A stretch of 64,000 bases of DNA from an uncultured Methanoregula sp. GTDB lineage: Archaea; Halobacteriota; Methanomicrobia; Methanomicrobiales; Methanospirillaceae. The stretch is taken from the NCBI RefSeq assembly GCF_963678795.1, contig NZ_OY787453.1, forward strand, positions 1,919,795 to 1,983,794, read 5' to 3'. The notes beneath the pieces are model-generated. The model was not told where the DNA came from. It did no database searches and saw nothing but the letters and a program-made list of their open reading frames with translations. The position numbers were made by a program, and so were the translations under genes. Below, piece after piece: positions 8,494-17,608 of this stretch (within the stretch, counting starts at the first letter, position 1; the number at the start of each line of letters is the position of its first letter).

Positions 8494-10356
8494 TCAGGTT
8501 CTCTTGCACCCGTTATTCTCGATCTGGTATTTTTTCCTCTCGCGGTCGCGAAGCTCGTTCCTGCGGATCTTGCCGGAGATTGTCTTTGGCAGGGATTCAA
8601 CAAACTCGATAGCCCGGGGATACTTGTAAGGCGCCGTTACATTCTTCACGTGGGTCTGGATCTCGCGGACGAGACCTTCAGAGGGCTTAAAATCGGGTTT
8701 TAAGATGATGAATGCCTTGACGATCAGGCCCCGGATATCATCGGGGGAACCTACAACTGCTGCCTCCAGCACTGCAGGATGTTCGATCAGGGCACTCTCA
8801 ACCTCGAACGGGCCGATCCGGTAGCCAGAGGCCTTGATCACGTCGTCATCCCTGCCGATGAACCAGAGATACCCGTCCTCGTCCTTGTAGGCCTTGTCAC
8901 CGGTATAGTACCAGTCACCGATAAATGACTTCTTGTTCTCTTCATCGTTGTTGAGATATTCCCGGAACATGCCGACCGGCCGGTGTTTCATGCTGATCGC
9001 GATCCGGCCTTCTTCGTGAAGCCCGACCGGCTTCCCGTGATCATCGTGGAGCTCGATATGCCAGCCGGGCGACGGCCTGCCCATGGAGCCGAACTTCGGC
9101 TGCATGCCGGGGAAGGTACCTATGCAGAGAACGGTCTCGGTCTGGCCGTAGCCTTCGAAGATGGTGAGACCGGTTGCATCCTTCCAGGCCTTGATCACTT
9201 CAGGATTGAGGGGTTCCCCCGCACTCACGCAGTGGCGCAGCTCAGTAAAATCGAACTTGTCCAGGTCGGCAAGGATAAGCATCCGGTAGATCGTCGGGGG
9301 ACAGCAGAAAGTTGTTATCCCGTATTTCTCTATAAGCGGGAGAATCTCGGTGGCATTGAACCTGCTCCGGATATCGTATACAAATATCGCCGATCCCTCG
9401 ATCCACTGCCCATAGAACTTGCCCCATGCGCTCTTTGCCCAGCCAGTATCCGAGAGGGTGAAATGCAGGTCATTTACGCGCAGGTCATGCCAGAACCGGG
9501 CGGTGACAATGTGCCCGAGCGGGTAGCTCTGTTCGTGCAGCACCATCTTGGGTTCACCCGTAGTGCCAGAGGTGAAGAAGATCACGAGTGGATCGGTGCT
9601 CCGGGTCTTTTTCATGCCGGGAAGATTGACCAGCTTTGCAGAAACCGGTGCCGGGTAGTCGAGTTCAACCGGGTAACTGATCCAGCCGGGCCGTTTGCCG
9701 TCAATGAGCATCCTGCAGGTAAGCGACGGGCATTCCTTTGCTATCTCGTCGATCTTGTCTGCATGCTCCTGCATGGTTATGACCATCTTGATGTCAGCGA
9801 GATTGATCCGGTACTTGAGATCCTTGGGAGTGAGCATGGTGGGGGCAGGGCAGTATACTGCTCCACGCTTGATGAGCCCGAGCGTAAAGGTCCACCATTC
9901 AGGAACGCGGGGGAGCATGATCAGGACGCGATCGCCTTTGTTAACCCCGTACTTGATGAGCATGTTCACGATCTGGTTGGAAAGGCGCATCAGGTCCCAG
10001 AACGTGAACTTCTTCTCAACGCCTTCCTGATTCACCCAGATCATTGCAAGTTTGTTCCGGTCCTTGTGTGCCCAGGCATCGATGATATCAAAGCCGAAGT
10101 TGAAGTACTCGGGAACATCGATCCTGAAGTTCCCGTACATCTCTTCATAATCAGGGATGTTGTGATGATCGCGGTCTATCACCGCTCCGCTTGATGGAAG
10201 TGTTGTTGACCCGATCGTCGGGCTTCCTGTAGTCTGGTTCAGATGCAGCGTAGTGGCTTCGCTGATCCAGTCCGAGCGGGATATCTTTCTCTTTTCACAG
10301 GATTTATCAATGGACTGCGTGAGGTTTTCGTCCATTGTGATGGAATAACGCACCAT
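8494..10356 (-). CDS. AMP-forming acyl-CoA synthetase with N-terminal ribbon-helix-helix domain
   Basis: The main body (residues about 65-615) is an acyl-adenylate-forming synthetase of the medium-chain acyl-CoA synthetase type: TSGTTG near residue 264, GYGQTET, YYTGDK, then GRDDDVIKASGYRIGPFEVES and the catalytic lysine in PKTISGKIRR near residue 596. It would convert a carboxylic acid, ATP and CoA to acyl-CoA, AMP and PPi. Residues 1-38 are additional and look like a ribbon-helix-helix DNA-binding domain: a strand YSITMD, then helix, turn and helix ending SRSDWISEA. The tandem paralogue upstream lacks this part. The starting ATG lies inside one of three GCACCA half-sites, suggesting autoregulation. 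Substrate unknown; branched or medium-chain acids are plausible. Confidence 0.85.
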   Translation of the reverse strand: MVRYSITMDENLTQSIDKSCEKRKISRSDWISEATTLHLNQTTGSPTIGSTTLPSSGAVIDRDHHNIPDYEEMYGNFRIDVPEYFNFGFDIIDAWAHKDRNKLAMIWVNQEGVEKKFTFWDLMRLSNQIVNMLIKYGVNKGDRVLIMLPRVPEWWTFTLGLIKRGAVYCPAPTMLTPKDLKYRINLADIKMVITMQEHADKIDEIAKECPSLTCRMLIDGKRPGWISYPVELDYPAPVSAKLVNLPGMKKTRSTDPLVIFFTSGTTGEPKMVLHEQSYPLGHIVTARFWHDLRVNDLHFTLSDTGWAKSAWGKFYGQWIEGSAIFVYDIRSRFNATEILPLIEKYGITTFCCPPTIYRMLILADLDKFDFTELRHCVSAGEPLNPEVIKAWKDATGLTIFEGYGQTETVLCIGTFPGMQPKFGSMGRPSPGWHIELHDDHGKPVGLHEEGRIAISMKHRPVGMFREYLNNDEENKKSFIGDWYYTGDKAYKDEDGYLWFIGRDDDVIKASGYRIGPFEVESALIEHPAVLEAAVVGSPDDIRGLIVKAFIILKPDFKPSEGLVREIQTHVKNVTAPYKYPRAIEFVESLPKTISGKIRRNELRDRERKKYQIENNGCKRT

Positions 10357-10409
10357 ACAGATCCATTTAGTGGTGCACTTATTACGTGTTTCGATTCAAA
10401 TATGCACCA
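10350..10409 (-). promoter_or_regulatory. Candidate operator: three phased GCACCA half-sites over TATA, start site and start codon
   Basis: Read in the direction of the RHH-synthetase gene, TGGTGCA (10409-10403) overlaps the TATA-like CATATTTGA, TGCACCA (10377-10371) falls at the expected transcription start, and TGGTGC (10355-10350) covers the start codon. Centre spacings are about 32 and 21 bases, close to three and two helical turns. Short spaced half-sites of this kind suit a ribbon-helix-helix regulator, and such a domain is the N-terminus of the gene itself. Function is inferred. Confidence 0.5.
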
Positions 10410-10487
10410 GAACCGTGTGGCCATAAGGATAGACTATCCATGCGATAAGGAAAACAACCGGGTTGAACCTAAAAAGATCCGGGAAGA

Positions 10488-12155
10488 TTATTTCTGTTCC
10501 TGGTATTTTTTCAGCTCCGCGGCCCGAAGCTCGTTCCTTTTGATCTTCCCGGAGATAGTCTTTGGAAGACTCGTAACAAATTCGATCTCCCGAGGGTATT
10601 TGTACGGTGCAGTGGTCTTCTTCACGTACGTCTTGAGTTCCCGTACCAGGGACTCGGAAGGTTCGAACCCGGCATTGAGCACAACAAACGCCTTGACGAT
10701 CAGGCCCCGGATACGATCCGGTGATCCCACAACCGCGGCCTCCTGCACAGCCGGGTGTTCTATTAAGGCACTCTCAACCTCGAAGGGGCCGATCCGGTAT
10801 CCCGAACTCTTGATTACGTCATCGTCCCTGCCGACAAACCAGAAATACCCGTCATCGTCAGAATATACTTTGTCGCCAGTGTAATACCAGCCATTGACAA
10901 ATGATTTCTTATTCTCTTCCGGATTCTCAATATATTCCCTGATAAGACCGGGAGGCCGGGGATCGCACCGGATTGCAAGGCGGCCTTCCTCTCCTGAAGG
11001 AACCGGCTTGCCATCATCATTGTGGATCCCGACTGTCCAGCCAGGCGAGGGTTTGCCCATCGAGCCCGGGCGCGGTTCAATACAGGGGAACTGCGCAACG
11101 CAGCAGACCGTCTCGCTCTGCCCGTATCCCTCGCGGATTGTCAGGCCGGTACCTTCCTTCCAGACCCGGATGACCTCCGGGTTCAATGGTTCACCAGCAC
11201 TGCAGCAGTGGCGCAGCGAGGAAAGATCGAACCGGTCCAGGTCAGCAAGAATGAGCATCCGGTAAATCGTCGGGGGACAGCAGAACGTTGTGATCTGGTA
11301 CTTGTCCAGCAGCGGCAGCACTTCGGTTGCCTGGAACTTGCCGGTGAAATTGCAGACAAAGATGCATGCTCCTTCTATCCACTGCCCGAAGATCTTTCCC
11401 CATGCAGCCTTCGCCCAGCCGGTATCGGATACCGTGAAGTGCAGGTCATTGTGCCGGAGATCCTGCCAGAGCCGGGCAGTGATGATGTGCCCGAGCGGGT
11501 AACTGTGATCGTGCAGCACCATCTTCGGCTCCCCGGTAGTCCCGGAGGTGAAGTAGATAAGCATCGGATCACTGCTTTTGGTCTTCCGGGTGTCCGGAAT
11601 GCTCACGGCATGGTGCGAGACGGGTGCCGGATAGAGAAGCTCGTAAGGCCAGCTCGCCCAGCCCTTGCGCTCACCATCAACAACGAACCTGCAGGAAAGT
11701 GTCGGGCACTCATTACAGATTTCCTCCACTTTCTCCGTGTTTTCGAGATCTGTAATGATCATACGGAATTTTCCCTTATTGACCCGGTATTTGAGATCAC
11801 GCGCTGTAAGCATCGTGGGGCAGGGGGCTAATACCGCACCAAGTTTGATGAGCGCAATCACAAATATCCACCACTCCGGGATACGGGGGAGCATTATAAG
11901 GATGCGATCTCCTTTGTTGATCCCGTATTTCAGGAGTACGTTTGCTGCCTGGTTGGACAGGTTTTTCAGATCAAGGAAACTGTATTTCTTCTCCCCGCCG
12001 TGCTGGTCTACCCAGATCATCGCCAGTTTGTTGCGGTCCTTTTTTGCCCATGCATCTATCACATCGAACCCGAAATTGTAATATTCCGGCACGTCGATGG
12101 TGAAGGTCTCGCACATCTTCTCGTAACTTCCGGTGCTGCTCCCGCTCTTCTTCAT
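10488..12155 (-). CDS. AMP-forming acyl-CoA synthetase (medium-chain type), paralogue without RHH domain
   Basis: The 555-residue enzyme aligns along its whole length with the downstream RHH-synthetase, starting at the shared segment VPEYYNFGFDVIDAWAKKDR. It has all core motifs: YFTSGTTGEPKMV, GYGQSETV, YYTGDKVYSDDDGYFWFVGRDDD (quoted only in part here), and PKTISGKIKR with the adenylation lysine. The two genes are a tandem duplication 131 bases apart on the same strand. A TTTTTAAAAAG element lies about 45-55 bases before the ATG and is the likely TATA box. No GCACCA half-site is seen upstream, so it is probably regulated differently from its neighbour. Predicted substrate: medium- or branched-chain carboxylate. 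Confidence 0.88.
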   Translation of the reverse strand: MKKSGSSTGSYEKMCETFTIDVPEYYNFGFDVIDAWAKKDRNKLAMIWVDQHGGEKKYSFLDLKNLSNQAANVLLKYGINKGDRILIMLPRIPEWWIFVIALIKLGAVLAPCPTMLTARDLKYRVNKGKFRMIITDLENTEKVEEICNECPTLSCRFVVDGERKGWASWPYELLYPAPVSHHAVSIPDTRKTKSSDPMLIYFTSGTTGEPKMVLHDHSYPLGHIITARLWQDLRHNDLHFTVSDTGWAKAAWGKIFGQWIEGACIFVCNFTGKFQATEVLPLLDKYQITTFCCPPTIYRMLILADLDRFDLSSLRHCCSAGEPLNPEVIRVWKEGTGLTIREGYGQSETVCCVAQFPCIEPRPGSMGKPSPGWTVGIHNDDGKPVPSGEEGRLAIRCDPRPPGLIREYIENPEENKKSFVNGWYYTGDKVYSDDDGYFWFVGRDDDVIKSSGYRIGPFEVESALIEHPAVQEAAVVGSPDRIRGLIVKAFVVLNAGFEPSESLVRELKTYVKKTTAPYKYPREIEFVTSLPKTISGKIKRNELRAAELKKYQEQK

Positions 12156-12379
12156 GCAATCAGCAACAATGTTTTGTGCCGGTTTACTTCAATCTGTCTT
12201 TTTAAAAAGGCAAAAAAAGCCGGACAGCGGGAGGGCAGGTCCGGGACGCAAGATAATTTTTCACGAGTGTCCCAAGCGATACATTTATGGTTTAATTTAT
12301 CGTCGAGAACAAACAGCTCCTTGTGGACATAAAGGTTGTCCATTAGTATTATGATTGAGAGGACTGCATAGTATAGTGG

Positions 12380-12934
12380 ATGGCTGATAAAAAGTACGCT
12401 TCATTAAAAATTGAGAACATCGTAGCTTCGGGAGTCATCGCCGATTCCATTGATCTTGCAATGGTTTCGGGAAAGATCAAGAGCTGCGAACTCAATACCA
12501 AACGGTTCCCAGGCGCGGTCTATCGCATAGAGAATCCAAAAATTGCATCCCTGATCTTCTCAAGCGGGAAAGTCGTGCTGACCGGTATCCGTGACAAGAA
12601 AGCATTAACTGAAGGGCTTGGTATCATCATCAAGTCCTTGAAAGAAGCCGGCGTTGATACATTCGATGAGCCCCGGGTCGCAGTCACCAATATTGTCTGC
12701 TCATACGATATAGGGAAGTATATCAACCTCAACAAGGTGGTCATTACGCTCAACCTTGAAAATATTGAGTACGAACCCGAGCAGTTCCCCGGCCTTGTTT
12801 ACCGGATCAAGGATCCCAAGATCGTCGCCCTCCTCTTCTCGAGCGGCAAGATCATCTTAACCGGCGGCAAGACCATTGAAGATATCAAGAAAGGCCTTGA
12901 CTTCCTCGAGCAGAAGCTCGAGAGTATAATGTAA
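12380..12934 (+). CDS. tbp: TATA-box-binding protein (TBP)
   Basis: The 184-residue protein is the two-repeat saddle of archaeal TBP. Repeat 1 (about 6-92) and repeat 2 (about 97-183) each contain the pattern I-x-N-I-V, F-P-G-x-V-Y-R-I and L-x-F-S-S-G-K-x-x-L-T-G. It binds the TATA box and recruits TFB and RNA polymerase. Acidic residues common at the C-terminus of archaeal TBPs are absent here; the protein ends LEQKLESIM. The gene is transcribed away from the acyl-CoA synthetases and converges with the Lhr helicase gene. Confidence 0.97.
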   Translation: MADKKYASLKIENIVASGVIADSIDLAMVSGKIKSCELNTKRFPGAVYRIENPKIASLIFSSGKVVLTGIRDKKALTEGLGIIIKSLKEAGVDTFDEPRVAVTNIVCSYDIGKYINLNKVVITLNLENIEYEPEQFPGLVYRIKDPKIVALLFSSGKIILTGGKTIEDIKKGLDFLEQKLESIM

Positions 12935-12965
12935 GATAAAAAAATAACCTTTTTCCTTTTTTTGT
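12935..12965. terminator. Bidirectional T-run terminator between tbp and lhr
   Basis: The 31 bases between the convergent stop codons contain T-runs (TTTTT, TTTTTTT) for the plus strand and an A-run that is a T-run for the minus strand. This is the usual archaeal termination signal in both directions. Confidence 0.6.
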
Positions 12966-15662
12966 TCACGACCAGTACCGGTGGGTCTGGATGAAATTTC
13001 TCTCGGCTTTGAGGATCTCCCGGTAGAAGGCATCATCTTCGGCAAGGGTGGCAAGGATCCGTGAAGCGATCTCCGGCCCGACACCCCGCGCTGAAAGCGC
13101 AATGACAGCTTTTTTCCCGCTCGACAGAACAATATTGGCATTTTTCATCAGCCGTTGTTCAACAACACGCTCATCTGATGTTTTTTTGGTTTTCTGCACG
13201 ATCGCATACTGCTCTTCCTCGTATGGCTTGAGGGCTGCAATGAGACGGGCCCCGCATTTGGGACACTTGGGATGATCCGGTACCCGTGAGACCACGGTCC
13301 GGCTCTTGTAATTGCGGCAGTTCATGCAGCAGAGCAGGACATCATCCTGGTCGAGCCTGCGTTTCAGGGTGGCAAGCACGGCCTGGTCAGCAGTCGGCGG
13401 GGGAATCTGGTCGCGGGAGGAGAGCAGGCCCCCGGCCCCGATCAGGGAGTGCGGGCCAAGAGCCACACGGATCTGCCCCTGACGGATCTGGTCCACGAGC
13501 AATGCGGCAGTTGAGACATCCATGTATTCCAGGAGCAGTTCCCGGTACGCTTCCTGCTGCACGACCGTATTATCGAAAAATTCCAGCAGGCGCTGGATGC
13601 TGATCTTCTCGTAATCCGCATCGGGATCGATTGCCCCGAATTTCTTTGCTATCTGTACCAGTTTCCACTTGAAAAGTGCCGTACGTTTCAGTGCCAGCCG
13701 GAGAACGCCGGGCATGTGGGCAGGATCGAGATCCAGAAGAAGATCGCGGACATCCGCGGCCCGTATAGACGAGGGAAGACGCAGGAGCATGCGGTACGCG
13801 TCCAGTTCCAGGCCGACCGTGGTCCCGTACCGGGCAGAGATGAGGATGGATATTACCCGCCCGAGCGCCTCGTTGGCCTTATGACCAGCACAAACATTGC
13901 AGACAACCCCGTCATCCGTATTCTCCAGCGTGATGAGCTGGTCGGTCGGGATTAGGGAGCGGTTCTTGTCCATCTCGGTGAGGAATTTTGTAGCAAACTG
14001 AGAACTGTCATGATCACCGGTATATTCCGCAATGCCACGGGTCCGTCGCATTGCCCCGACTTCCCGGGCCACCGGGAACGGAACCGGGATCTGCTCACCT
14101 TCCCATGAGGGCAATTCACCCTGGACTTTCCGGGCGGGCTCAACAACAAGCCGCCCATCTGCAATCTCAAGCACCCGCCAGAGCTGCCCCTTGGTGATGA
14201 ATACTGCGCCGGTATGCACCCACCCGACAACAAACGACTCGTCAAGCGTCCCGACTGTTCGCCGCGTGACCATGTCGAAGATCGGGACTTTGCGTTCATC
14301 GTGGATCATGGAAAGGTTCCCGGAAAGGTAACGACGCGCCCGGGCAGTGGTTATGATCCGGCTCCCGTCTATCCGGATCAGCCGGTGCTCTTCCATCTGG
14401 CGGCAGACTTCCTCAAGGAGCAGAGCACTATCGGGAAAGAGATCGGTGCGTTCGATAATCTCAAGGATACGTAAACGCTCGATTTCCCCGTATTCCACGG
14501 CAATGGCAGCGACCTGGTTGGCAAGCACATCTGCTGCAAGACGCTGGGGGGTCACACGTTCAATCTCATTTGCTTTTGCCTTTTTTGCGATAACGAGGGA
14601 TTCCAGCAGGTCGTCAAATCCCGTTGCAAGGATCGTCCCTTTCGAGATAGTGTTCAGCTGGTGGCCGGCCCGGCCCACGCGCTGCACCAGACGCGCCACT
14701 TCGCGGGGAGAGCCGAACTGGATCACGTGGTCGACCCGTCCGATATCGATACCAAGCTCCATGGACGAAGTGCAGATGAGGGTACGAATCTCCCCGCGCT
14801 TGAACCGCTCCTCCGCATCGATCCTTACTTCTTTCGAAAGCGAGCCATGATGGACTTCAACATCCCCCCGTTCGAAGAGTGCATGGCCCAGTGCTTCCGC
14901 TGTCACCCGTGTGTTGACAAATACAAGCGTGGAGCCTTCGCGTTTCAGGGCTTTTGCGAGGATCTCTGCCTGCCGATCGAAGTTATCGCCAACGTATTTT
15001 ACCGAGATCTCAAGTTGTTTGGCCACCGGCACCTGGACAATGGAACACGGGCGGTTTCCACAGAGGAAGCGGGCGATATCTTCCGGGTTTCCTACCGTCG
15101 CAGAGAGCCCTATGCGCTGGAACTCTCCCGCGTATACGTGCAGGCGCTCAAGGGCAACCGCCAGCTGGGCCCCGCGCTTGCTTCCCGCAAGCTCGTGGAT
15201 CTCATCGATGATGACATACCGGACATTCCTGAGATGGGTGCGGAGCCGTTTTCCCATGAAGAGAGCCTGGAGGGTTTCAGGGGTCGTGATCAGGAGGTCC
15301 GGAGGTGATAATGCCTGTTTCCTGCGTTCAGCAAGAGGGGTATCCCCATGACGTACGCCCACGGTCAGGCCAAGCTCGCCACACCACCACTGCATCCTGA
15401 ACAGGATATCCCGGTTGAGCGAACGCAGGGGGGTGATATACAGGGCCTTGAATCCTCCCCCGGACGGCAGGGATATAAGTCCGTTGAAGACCGGGAACAT
15501 CGCACTCTCAGTCTTACCGGTTCCGGTGGGAGCAACGAGAACAAGGTGGCTGCCGCGGGCCAGGAGGGGAATTGCCTGCTTCTGGGCATCAGATAATACT
15601 GAAAAGCCGCGTTTCCTGATGCAGGCCTGGACTTTCGGGTCAAGGATTTCAAGCGTCTTCAT
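12966..15662 (-). CDS. lhr: Lhr-type DEAD/DEAH-box helicase
   Basis: The 898-residue protein is a superfamily 2 helicase of the Lhr (large helicase-related) group. Visible motifs are Q-motif-like SDAQKQAIP, Walker A APTGTGKTE near residue 45, TPLRSL, TTPE, motif II DEIHEL near 150, SATVG, and in the second RecA domain TSSMELGIDIG and QRVGRAGH. An Lhr-core winged helix and beta-barrel follow. A C-terminal zinc-binding segment (CCMNC...CPKCGA) and a helix-hairpin-helix-like end (ARGVGPEIASRILATL) are present. Lhr enzymes act on stalled forks or DNA/RNA hybrids. Its start overlaps the phosphoesterase stop by 14 bases, so it is the third gene of the RPA-associated operon. Confidence 0.9.
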   Translation of the reverse strand: MKTLEILDPKVQACIRKRGFSVLSDAQKQAIPLLARGSHLVLVAPTGTGKTESAMFPVFNGLISLPSGGGFKALYITPLRSLNRDILFRMQWWCGELGLTVGVRHGDTPLAERRKQALSPPDLLITTPETLQALFMGKRLRTHLRNVRYVIIDEIHELAGSKRGAQLAVALERLHVYAGEFQRIGLSATVGNPEDIARFLCGNRPCSIVQVPVAKQLEISVKYVGDNFDRQAEILAKALKREGSTLVFVNTRVTAEALGHALFERGDVEVHHGSLSKEVRIDAEERFKRGEIRTLICTSSMELGIDIGRVDHVIQFGSPREVARLVQRVGRAGHQLNTISKGTILATGFDDLLESLVIAKKAKANEIERVTPQRLAADVLANQVAAIAVEYGEIERLRILEIIERTDLFPDSALLLEEVCRQMEEHRLIRIDGSRIITTARARRYLSGNLSMIHDERKVPIFDMVTRRTVGTLDESFVVGWVHTGAVFITKGQLWRVLEIADGRLVVEPARKVQGELPSWEGEQIPVPFPVAREVGAMRRTRGIAEYTGDHDSSQFATKFLTEMDKNRSLIPTDQLITLENTDDGVVCNVCAGHKANEALGRVISILISARYGTTVGLELDAYRMLLRLPSSIRAADVRDLLLDLDPAHMPGVLRLALKRTALFKWKLVQIAKKFGAIDPDADYEKISIQRLLEFFDNTVVQQEAYRELLLEYMDVSTAALLVDQIRQGQIRVALGPHSLIGAGGLLSSRDQIPPPTADQAVLATLKRRLDQDDVLLCCMNCRNYKSRTVVSRVPDHPKCPKCGARLIAALKPYEEEQYAIVQKTKKTSDERVVEQRLMKNANIVLSSGKKAVIALSARGVGPEIASRILATLAEDDAFYREILKAERNFIQTHRYWS

Positions 15663-16404
15663 TGATCTGGATCGATTTCAAGGAGCCGATGTATGTCCCG
15701 TCAGCAAGGATGATCTCTGTCTCTTCGTGAACCATGCACCGCGAAATAGGCGAGAACGGGTTCTTTACGATCTGAAGGATATCATAGCCGGAAATCTCGT
15801 TGAACGCAGGAACGAAGAGGGCCCGGGAAACAGCGCCGGTTCCCGGGGCCGGTTTCAATCCGAGTTTTTTCGTATCAAGGCCGGCCCGGATATAGGCCGG
15901 AGCCTGGAGCGCACACCCCACTTCATCCCGTATTGAGAGAAGCGGGTGATGGTGGCCGACAACGATCAGGTGCCCGCCCAGTGCGGGTGCCGGATACATG
16001 TGACCATGCAGATATCCAACACCGTCAAGGATTGCGCCTTCTTTTGGCATGAGCTCGCGATCTTCAAGGAACCGTTCGATACCTATGTCGTGGTTGCCCG
16101 GAAAGACCCTGATGGGAATGCGTCCGCGTAGCGCTTCGAGAATTTTAGGCATTTCGTCATACTCCTGGCGTGTCAGCGTAGGGATACTGTGCTTGACATC
16201 CCCCAGAAGGATGAGTTCGTCAGGGTCTGCCTGATCAATGGTTCTCTGCAAGCGCTCGAGCCTGCCGGCACTCCTGCTCCGGAAATACAGGCCGTGCATA
16301 GCAAGATCTGCCTCGATCCCGAAATGCATATCCGCAACAATGAGAAGGCGGAGATCCCGCTCGATCACCAGTGCCGGGCCATCCCGGAGAAATTCGATCT
16401 TCAT
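15649..16404 (-). CDS. Calcineurin-like metallophosphoesterase (COG1407 type)
   Basis: The metallophosphoesterase core is clear: VADMHFG, LLGDVKHS, PGNHDIGIE, LHGHMYP and VVGHHHP, which together bind two metal ions. This is the archaeal ICC-like family found beside RPA-associated genes and Lhr helicases, for example rpe beside rpa3-rpap3 in Haloferax. The target is unknown; a role in DNA repair is suggested by context. I start it at the ATG at 16404 (251 residues), which overlaps the previous stop by four bases (ATGA). A longer reading from 16440 would add 12 unconserved residues. Confidence 0.85.
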   Translation of the reverse strand: MKIEFLRDGPALVIERDLRLLIVADMHFGIEADLAMHGLYFRSRSAGRLERLQRTIDQADPDELILLGDVKHSIPTLTRQEYDEMPKILEALRGRIPIRVFPGNHDIGIERFLEDRELMPKEGAILDGVGYLHGHMYPAPALGGHLIVVGHHHPLLSIRDEVGCALQAPAYIRAGLDTKKLGLKPAPGTGAVSRALFVPAFNEISGYDILQIVKNPFSPISRCMVHEETEIILADGTYIGSLKSIQINEDA

Positions 16405-17171
16405 AACAGCCTGACGAAACCCTTCTGCGGCTGGTAGCATTCATCATCCACTATCAGGGACTCAATAGCAGAGAGCACATTCTCCTGCGATATCCCGTCT
16501 TTGGTAATCCTATCAACAATTTCCTGGACGGCTATACCGCGGGGACTTCTGGATTCCCGGATAAGCCCAAGAACGCGTTCTCTTGCATCAGATCTCTCTT
16601 TGATCTCAATTCCCGGCGGACGGACACTCTGGACGGCACTCTCTACCATCAATGCCAGGTCTTCAAGATCGCGGTCACTTACATTGTAATGCCGTATCGC
16701 CGTGCAGATACGCTCACTGGTATTCTGCCCCCGTATCGCCTGCTGTAATTCTTCCAGCCGACGCAGGGTCGATGCAGCGGTCACGAGGACCCACTGGTCC
16801 CGTACGGCCCGATCAACCACCACCACATGATCCGGGCGTATCGACAGGCTGATCGTCCCATTCCTGCGATAGAGCTGGGCACGGCCAAGCGCGGAGACGA
16901 ATGCAGGCAGTGGAAGGTTCCGGAGGAGCAAGGAGAGTTCAGGGTTTTTCCCGCCGGTTACCAGATCAAATCCACCGGTAGGATCCGCAACGCGACCCCG
17001 TATAAAATCCCCGCTCTCATCGACTTCCGTCAGGGCTCCCGTGATATAGATGAGCCGGCAGTACGCCCCCCCGGGAGTCACGACAAATGCAGGGCTCCCG
17101 TCATCCTCCCCGGGAACCGAAAGGCTGGACCTGCCAAACTCCCCTGCAAATACGCGAACCGCTCCTTCCAT
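16401..17171 (-). CDS. RPA-associated OB-fold protein (RPA family, COG3390 type)
   Basis: The 256-residue protein has an N-terminal OB-fold-like part (about 25-120, with AYCRLIYITGALTEVDES and an FIRGRVADPTGGF segment). A helical region follows, and the C-terminal winged helix (about 190-256) ends in a YQPQKGFVRLL tail like that of RPA-associated proteins. In other Euryarchaea this protein is encoded right after a single-stranded-DNA-binding RPA subunit and works with it. Here no RPA gene lies upstream; a repeat-filled gap does. It is the first gene of an operon with the phosphoesterase and Lhr. Confidence 0.72.
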   Translation of the reverse strand: MEGAVRVFAGEFGRSSLSVPGEDDGSPAFVVTPGGAYCRLIYITGALTEVDESGDFIRGRVADPTGGFDLVTGGKNPELSLLLRNLPLPAFVSALGRAQLYRRNGTISLSIRPDHVVVVDRAVRDQWVLVTAASTLRRLEELQQAIRGQNTSERICTAIRHYNVSDRDLEDLALMVESAVQSVRPPGIEIKERSDARERVLGLIRESRSPRGIAVQEIVDRITKDGISQENVLSAIESLIVDDECYQPQKGFVRLL

Positions 17172-17286
17172 AATCCAATAATAATGTACCCGGCAGCACT
17201 CATCAAGATATAGTCAGTGATAAAAAAGGGCGTGAGGTGCACGAACCTGTTACGTCAGAGCCGTCACGAGTCCCGCAGAAGATACC

Positions 17287-17376
17287 CAGAATTACCGGGC
17301 TCGGGTGGGGGTATATGCTCGTAAACGTCGGAGTCGCATAGATATCGCAGAATTACCGGGCTCGGGTGGGGGTATA
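17287..17376. repeat. Tandem 61-base repeat (two copies)
   Basis: The same 29 bases (CAGAATTACCGGGCTCGGGT followed by GGGGGTATA less one G as written at 17307-17315) occur at 17287-17315 and 17348-17376, 61 bases apart. The preceding GATA is also shared. The linker between them is not obviously repeated. Confidence 0.8.
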
Positions 17377-17384
17377 CCCCCCAC

Positions 17385-17455
17385 CCCCCTGCATGAAAAA
17401 ACCGGCTGGGGGGGTGACCCCCCCTCCATGATCAAAGTGACCAGGGGGTGGGGGG
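17385..17455. repeat. G/C-run repeat, copy 1
   Basis: The unit consists of a C-run, GCATGAAAAAACCGG, a G-run, TGA, a C-run, CCATGATCAAAGTGACC and a final G-run. The G-run/TGA/C-run centre is a perfect palindrome able to form a very stable hairpin. Confidence 0.8.
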
Positions 17456-17608
17456 CCTCCCTGCAAACAGAAAATCCTACGACCAACTCATTTCTGGTAA
17501 CTCCACCAACGACCGAAGAAACTCCGTCAACTCCACACGAAGCGTTGGGCTTTTACATGGAAAAAATGACGGCTTACCCGTATTTGCGGAGGGGGGTCTG
17601 CCCCTCTA

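Noticed and set aside
8983..10194. A 403-codon plus-strand open frame, and a similar one at 11022-11831.
   Set aside because: Both are antisense to the acyl-CoA synthetase genes, whose motifs are unmistakable. The paired antisense frames only reflect the similarity of the paralogues.
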